Origin: Stromatinia cepivora
Taxonomy: Eukaryota > Ascomycota > Leotiomycetes > Helotiales > Sclerotiniaceae
NCBI GenBank assembly: GCA_014898415.1
Contig: RCTD01000013.1
Coordinates: 930,001-994,000, forward strand
Reading direction: 5' to 3'
DNA length: 64,000 nucleotides
This document shows positions 57,436 through 64,000 of the stretch, piece after piece. The notes under the pieces were generated by a model. It was given only the letters and a program-made list of their open reading frames with translations. It had not been told where the DNA came from and ran no database searches. A program made the position numbers and the translations under genes. Numbering within the stretch: position 1 is the first letter of the stretch; every line of letters starts with the position of its first letter.

Positions 57436-60130
57436 TTAGGAATCCAACACAGGGAAATGCTTAGTCAAATACTTAGGAAAATAGTAAAAATAGATCATCT
57501 CTTTACCCAAGCCCAGCTTCTTGCCTTGTACTCTTTCATACTCCTTAATCTCAATGTTTTCCGTCTCCACAAACCTATTCTCGCCGAGCCCTGTTGCCTT
57601 ATCAAGATGATCCGCAATCATATACCACAAGAATACCCTTTCCTCTTCATTAAAAGCGTGGCGGTTTTTACCGTTTTTTTCAACATTCGTCAAAGTCAGC
57701 TTTTCAAGGCTGCTAAACTTGTCCAAAATGCCGTTGGTAAAGATTGACGGGAGCAATGGGGAAAAGTCGAAGAAACCAACAACGTTTGAGAGCGCCACAG
57801 CATCTTCGAGAAAATTAGTACTCTTAGTATGGTTATCTCGTACTTCCAGATGTTTGATGCTCTTCAAGCCTCCAGGAATCTTCAAGTCAAGATATTCCAG
57901 CCACTCAAGTGTTTGTTTCAACGCCCATGTGGGTATATCTACCGAGATGGCAAGAGTGTCATGTGGACCAATGCATAGAGGTCTTGGTTGAGTGATGTTC
58001 CCCTTTCCATCTATTTTGGTAACATGGAGGCCATAAATCTTTCTGCCATTTTTTATTTTCTTTGGCCTCTCAATGATGGTGTACCTCAGAGACGTGATGT
58101 ACCGACTTCTCTGACAAATAAACAAGGTTATCGGTAACTCAACTCTATATTCTTGACGTCTTCCATAGCTTTCGTGTACAAGTAGTCCCAGATGCTCTGT
58201 TCGAGGACCAGGAAACATACACTCGAATATCATGTCCTGGATTTCTTGGGGAAAATCGTGGAATAGTAAGAAGACTTCAAACTTTCCGATTAAGCTAGGG
58301 CCTAACTGATTGTTTGGATTGAAAGCTTGAAGATCTTCTGCTTGTAATCGATGAACATTGAATGAAAAAGCGTTTCTCAAATCTGGCTGAAAAGTCGTAT
58401 CATATTGAGGATTGGTTGCACCAAAGTCGAAAGGAACTCCATTCTGTGCACCGATTGTGGAGGGCACCATGTTGCCGTTAAACTGGAACGGAGCCAACGA
58501 GGGGGGATTGTAGGGGACCATATTGGATTGGTAGTGACCAGTAGCTGCGATAATATTAGATCACTCCGCTAGTTCGGGAATAGTACTCAACTTACCGAAT
58601 CGGTCCGGATATGGGCTACCCATCTGGTCATAAACTGAAGCAGACATATGGCCTTGGGAGGCAATAGCATCATTTATGCCTGCCTCAACTGGACCTAGAA
58701 CTGGTCGATCACCCATCAGGCCATAAAGTGTAGCCGGCATATGACCTTGATCATAGCGCATGCCATATTGAATTGCTACCATGTCGAGAGGTACAGTGGA
58801 AAGTATATGGGCTCGATTGGGACCAGTCCAACGCTGAGAGAATGCGTTGAAATGAACATTGAGCATATGATGTCCATAATTTCCGACAACATGTTGAGTT
58901 GGTGCCATACTATTTTGAAAATTGACTGCCATGTGGTCTTCGTAGTTTTGGACGGTGTGTTGCGGTGGAAAGGTCGATGCCTCGCGATGTCCATTGATAC
59001 CTTGCATGTGCGAGATTTGTGCCGTCGCACTATCGCTCATGCCATAGCCATGTGCGTTGTTCAGTTGACGAGGCGTAGAAAGGATAATCATGTTACTCGT
59101 ATCTTGATTAATATCTGTGAAGGTATTAGTACAACTTTTGCAAGTGCGAATAGTAGTTCTCTTACTGATTAGACGTGCAGCTGGACCTAGAAGCAGGCCT
59201 GCTTGGACGTTGCTATAATATGGAGCATGGTTTTGTTGATCCGAAGCAAAAGATGCACGTTGAATTGACTGCAAGGTGGAAGGAATTGTGTTGTTGTAAT
59301 GGTTGTTACCTGCCAATCCTTGGGTGTTTAAACCGGCCGAATCATTGTCCATAGTACCCATCATACCTGTAGTCATATCATTCTGAAAGGTTGAATGACC
59401 ATAAGCTTGTGTATTGTTATTGTGGGATATGGATGAGCTGGTATTTATAGGCATCATATTGTTAGGATACTGATCATTACCTATTATGTCAACGTTAGAG
59501 AGTTCTGAAGCTGTAGATGTAGTATTTATCTTACCATGTTGAAGTGCGGCCGGATTAGATAGATAAGCTGTGCGGCCATTTCCATCATAAATGCTCCGAG
59601 GCGCATTATCTCTCGAGTTGGAGTCCATTCCTGAGTTTTCGCATCGGGGAGCGCTGAGAATATCCGTGTCGTACTGTTCATTACCCGACATGTTGTAGTT
59701 GATAGCTGGTTCTTGAGTTGACAGGAAATTAGAAGTTATTCCGTTTGCTTGTTGATTATTTCCTGGTACGTTAGCATGTTCTGTACATACGTTATGGGAG
59801 TACTATCTTACTATCTAGACCTGGTCCAGCCTGCATACCTTCCTGGCCGAAATCAGCAGTAGGCATATCATTTCCAACTCCTAAGGCTGGGTGAGGATGG
59901 TGCATTGATGAGACATTAAAACCCACTGTGCTGTCAATGTCGCTTTGATTCTCAGGAGTTGAAGAATTATCTACCAAGATGTTGGAAGCTCTAGTAGAAG
60001 GGTCGCGGAACTCGTCGGTACCATTGAGCCAACGGTAAATACGATCGGGGGAACGTATACCAGGAGGAGGAGTAGCTGGTAAGTATTGCTCGCCAGGATT
60101 TGGTGGTGGTGGTGGATCCATGTTGATCAT
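57436..60130 (-). CDS. 2EXR-domain protein with repeated N-terminal exons (paralogue 2)
   Basis: Five exons, 60130-59812, 59762-59535, 59480-59166, 59114-58596 and 58544-57436, all joined by phase-1 introns of 49-54 nt, give about 829 residues. A start at MDPPPPPNPGEQ (60121) is equally possible. The first ~460 residues are rich in Asn, Gln, His, Ser and Met, with recurring G-N-(N/D/E)-(Q/H)-(Q/Y) at exon starts and repeats such as YGLMGDRP / YDQMGSPY. The last exon carries the 2EXR domain (LLFHDFPQEIQDMIFECMFP, ~residues 553-572), ELPITLFICQRSR and conserved blocks. It is clearly homologous to the neighbour in both halves, so the pair arose by tandem duplication. Introns 2 (54 nt) and 3 (51 nt) have no stop and are in frame, so retention would lengthen the protein by 18 or 17 residues. 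No catalytic motif. Confidence 0.78.
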
Positions 60131-62669
60131 CAGTTTATCTTGGTGTTGGTGCTGATGTCGACTGTCGTAGAAGTACCTTTTGTTTTTTGGTAATTAAAAA
60201 TTCTTTGTGGTGGGTGATCTCAAGGGAGTTTATTTATGCGAATATCAAATGCTGAAAAGGTCACTAATTGAAGATGTATCTTAGTATTAATTTGTACAGC
60301 GGTCGTACTCTAATATGTTCAACTTATTAGCTATAGAGGGAATGAATAGAACTTGGGATGAAGCAGTAGTGGAGGGGTAGTGTTATTGGTGATAGGGATA
60401 GATGAAGGTCAGTGCTGAGTTTGATATGTTTAGTGATGACGAGATTACCGCCTAATTGGATGAAGAAGACTTCAAGATTAGGATAGTAGTACAGCTTTAT
60501 GATATTATATGGCTTGTTTTCAATTCAGGGCTATAATCTAGAGTTTGTTAATTTTTTATATTGAATCTCTTTTCCTAAACTGCAGGCTTCCAAAAGTTAT
60601 TCTATTCTATATTTTGATAATTTAAATCGTATATTTACTTTTAGCTAAGCTACTTCGCTAATAATCATTCATATACGAGCTCCTAGTCGAGTAAATCAAA
60701 ATTCTGATAGTAGTATCAAATTATTGTACTGCTATATGAGCCTCAAATCAAACAAAGAGCATCCAGACAAAGCAGTGTGTAAATCTATATTTAGAAGTCA
60801 TCAACTCTAACAATAACAACAAAGCCCTCTATCCAATTTAGCTGCACACATACAACGACATTCGCACATTGACTGTCAAGAAATTTCTACCTTCAGATCC
60901 TTTTCGACCTCTAGATCGTGGTAACTTCAACGAAGACAATATTTACTCCTGCTTCTCGACTCGCGCGACTCCTACAACATTTACACCACAGCTACTATAG
61001 GCACATAGCACCCACATCACGAAGCGCGCAGCATATCCACACCAAGCGCATACATCGAGTAGTAGGAACAAGAGACAAAAGAACGCTCAAAACGTCAATA
61101 TCATCGCAGAAGAGCCTTTGAAGTTTTTGGGTGACTAGTTCGGATTTGCGTTTTTTTAAAGGTTTCTTGATGGATTGATATGTGCTGTGGTAATGTATGA
61201 TGTTTTATAGCGTACCGTGATCGGATGGGGATATTAGGATTGAGGGTTAAGAATTGAGGGATGGAGTAGATAGGATGAATACTCGGGAAATTCAGAGCTA
61301 ATAGGAGCGATGGCGAGTGGTGGTTAGATTGGTGTTGAATATACTCAAGAAGCTCGCACAGAAAATTCTAATTTATCTTGATTTGTTGGTTTAAGCTCAA
61401 TAGAGATACATGGTTCCACGTTGACTGAACTTCCGCACAATACATCATAACAAAATGTCGCCTTCGCAATCTTCTTCTCCTCCCCATAACGACCCAATTC
61501 CCACCGAAAGAACTTTCTTTTCCTTCCCCTTCCATTATATTAATGACTACTACAACATCTATTTATATACTTTATCCCCGAAACCCTCAATGGAATAAAA
61601 ACCAAAACCTTAGCACACACTTCGAATCCCCCAAAAGATTCTCTCAATAGATTCCAAACTACACAAGTATTACAACGCACTCATCACATCAACAAAAGTT
61701 ACAAAACCAATACCCATCCTACACATCCCACACAATACCAACAACCTTTTCCTATCACAGCATCGCAGCTCCTCCACTTATTTTCCATCCCCCATCCCCC
61801 ATCCTACTATCTCTAAGAACTCCCTTTACCTTCTACCTTCTACTTCTACCTTCTATTTTCTATTTTTTACCTTTTATCTTCTACCCCCTACCTTCTACCC
61901 CCAACCCCGACTCTACCCTCATCCTCCTCCCCTAGCATTAAACAAAACGAACTTATTCTTTAAAAAAACATCAAAACTCTCTACCCCACCCCACCTCATC
62001 TCATCTCATCTCATCTCATTCTTTCTTTCCCCCCTTGAATAAAAATCTCTCATCTCTCATCTCTCATCCCAACCCCGCCTTCAACCTGTTTGGTCTGTCC
62101 CTTTACATCATATCAATCTGATATCAAGGCGAGCAAAAATGAGGACATGGAAGGAATGGGAGAGATAGTAACCTTAGGGACAACGATTTAACGATAACCG
62201 CCGAAGAGGGCTGTGTAAAATAACCAGCGACTGAACCTCACGCAAATGAATTAATTTTCCGTTCTTCATCTTCCCAAAACCAAAGAATTAAAGAACCTAA
62301 TTATAAAATATATAATCATCGAAACACTATAAAACTATCCAAATCTACGCGACTTGTAACTCATAATTACGTATTCACATATAATCAAAAAGTGAAAAGA
62401 TTATCTAACTCATCGCATTCATTTAAAAATCTCGCGGGTATCTATCTACTGGACCAAACAGACCCGAAGAACAAAGACTAGACCAGACCAATCCATTCTA
62501 TCTACCATCTCCACCTATCCCCATGATGATTTCAATTCAACTCCCAGCCATGCAATTCCAGTCCAGTCCGATCCAGTATTTAAGCCCAACGAAGCACATC
62601 TATTGTGCTCCTGGTAACATCCGCCAAAATGCGGTTTGATATTCTATACCCATTCTTCTCTTTTTCGAT
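60131..62669. other. Intergenic, pyrimidine-rich on plus strand
   Basis: 2.5 kb with the promoter of 2EXR paralogue 2 at its left end and the 3' flank of the Ste23-type gene at its right end. 61735-62080 is almost only C and T plus some A, with ctaccttcta, ctcat and ctctcat microsatellites. The frame at 60918-61121 is short and Arg/His-rich, and I do not support it. Confidence 0.5.
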
Positions 62670-64000
62670 TTATAATTTTGAATCCAAATCCTCAAATTCA
62701 CTAATGTGCTTGACAGGTTGTGGACCCGCGGTAACCTGCAACATACTCTTGAATTGTCGTACATCCGTAATGACATATGGCTTAGTACCATTACCTTCAA
62801 CCTTAACTACAATGGCTTCTCCATCTTCAGCATCTTTACGATCTTTACTGATCGCAAGAATAGTTTGTTCTTCTGGTTTCTCTTCTGGTAAAGAGGTTCC
62901 TTGAGCAATGAGGTGAATGGCGAGTTTAGATCGAAGTGGAGAAGATGGTAAGATGAATTGATCATAGAATTGTATCATGTCTTCTTTAGTGAGTGCTTTG
63001 ACATTTGCAGCGTCATGATGGACTTTCAACAAGTTAGTTTACCAACTCAATAAAATACAGGGTATAACTTACCAAGTTCAAAGTCAAAGTACTCATAATC
63101 AATATGAGACCAGATACGATTTGATTCTTGATCCAAATTCTTCAATTTCTCCAGTCGTTTCGTGATTAAACTTCTCTTGTGTCCCTCAAATTCAGAATCT
63201 GACATACTCTTGAGGATTTCTGAATATCCAACCAAGAAAGAATCGATTCGTTCTTCAAGATATTGTGGAGTCTTCTCGCTTTGGATGATGAATCTATAAG
63301 CGATGGTGGTAGTTGTTGTTGAACATCCACTGAATACAACGTATCCTAGCTGCTCCTTTGTTCGTAATTGATCAAATGCAGGTTCATGAGTCATTTGATC
63401 GAGAAGAAGGGTCTTGGCTCGTTGAGGACGAATAGCCTTATCTCCAACAGATAAAACGTATTCTATACAGTGATTGACATTGGCCGGATCTTTCAGAGTC
63501 TTGTGGTAAACGAAATTAGCTCCAGGTGGAAAGACTAAAGATCTACCTATTGGCCATTGAGTTTGAGGTAATACTCTTGGCTTCAAAATACTTTCCGTCA
63601 AATCGGCCAATTTCAAAGCATCCTCCTTGTACAAGTTTCCATGTACAAAAGTTTCAATGTGCATCTGTCTTAATAGATGTGGATAGAACTGTTGAATATC
63701 GGCCGCAGTAAGATGTGGTAATTCGGCTAGGTATTGCTCATTTATGTAGCCTTTCTCGCTACTGAGCCATCTCATGTAATCACCGACTTGATTGTAAGGT
63801 TGTTGAAAGTCCCAGTTTTTTAGACCTCTTGTTAATCTCTCCTTAACAATCTCAAATCGATCCTCTTTGACCTCAAGATCCCTCATGGTAGTCAATACCT
63901 TCTCCAAAAGAACTGAGAGCTTATCATTATATCCAGAAACACTAATCTCCAAACCCATTGAATGACTAGATACAGAGTATTCGAGTCCGGCAAGCTCGGC
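62670..64000 (-). CDS. STE23: C-terminal part of an insulysin/Ste23-type M16 metalloprotease
   Basis: The frame is open from the right edge (64000), so the N-terminal half, with the HxxEH zinc site, lies outside. Two exon parts are visible, 64000-63073 and 63022-62670, with a 50-nt intron (GTAAGT, GAAAG acceptor; phase 1); 427 residues in view. Typical of the C-terminal M16 half are ELAGLEYSVSS, GYNDKLSVLLEKVL, the LRTKEQLGYVVFSG block, IQSEKTPQYLEERI and KRLEKLKNLDQESNRIW. In yeast the enzyme helps mature a-factor and degrades short peptides; insulysins act in cytosol or peroxisome. Here a housekeeping peptidase is the likeliest role. The frame ends shortly after an HISEFEDLDSKL tail, so no peroxisomal SKL lies at the very end beyond DSKL itself: the last three residues are S-K-L, a possible PTS1. 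Confidence 0.88.

Noticed and set aside
60918..61121. Arg/His-rich 67-codon frame
   Set aside because: No ATG at its start, simple composition, no neighbour or splice support.
1..64000. Secondary-metabolite or other gene cluster
   Set aside because: No polyketide synthase, peptide synthetase, terpene synthase or P450 is present, and neighbouring genes share no pathway.

Overview
The window looks like a chromosomal segment of a filamentous ascomycete, most likely a leotiomycete close to Botrytis or Sclerotinia. This is inferred from gene content and style. Genes are split by 46-120 nt introns with GTAAGT-type donors, CTAAC/CTAAT-like branch sites and AG acceptors. The gene set is typical of such fungi: a Pth11-like receptor, a Zn(II)2Cys6 regulator, glutaminase A, a giant DUF6606/DUF3638/DUF3645 protein and 2EXR proteins. 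The intergenic DNA is AT-rich and long. No search was run; the names come from recognising motifs by eye.

Layout. 1-11.2 kb: 3' part of a GPI-anchored wall protein, a small inverted-repeat element, a seven-helix Pth11-like protein (-), a secreted alpha/beta hydrolase (+), a MAPEG-family membrane protein (-) and a cysteine-rich secreted protein (-). 13.4-23.0 kb: one giant gene of about 3,098 residues with SF2/SecA-like ATPase motifs. 25.3-28.1 kb: an eleven-exon secreted glutaminase (-) with a 12-nt microexon. 30.1-34.4 kb: a gene graveyard, with a decayed leucine-rich gene, a second decayed gene, and seven degenerate tandem copies of the last exon of that second gene, interrupted by an inverted-repeat element and a 13-bp minisatellite. 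36.3-44.6 kb: a Zn2Cys6 factor (-), two broken genes, a divergent SUMO-like protein (-) and an F-box gene with a one-base frameshift (+). 47.1-49.6 kb: divergent pyridoxal-phosphate glutaminase subunit (-) and lysophosphatidate acyltransferase (+) sharing a CCAAT-rich promoter. 53.6-60.1 kb: two tandem 2EXR paralogues (-) whose N-terminal halves are built of repeated phase-1 exons. 62.7-64 kb: the C-terminal part of an insulysin/Ste23-type M16 protease (-), running off the window.

The genes do not form an obvious pathway or a biosynthetic cluster. The features most worth a second look are four noncoding elements with terminal inverted repeats from three families (one family present twice, in opposite orientation), the exon-derived tandem array whose 40-bp core is far better preserved than the rest of each unit, the internally duplicated 2EXR pair, the helicase-like reading of the giant protein and the SUMO paralogue. 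Start codons, exon borders and lengths are my own reading from splice signals and frame, and are unconfirmed by transcripts.
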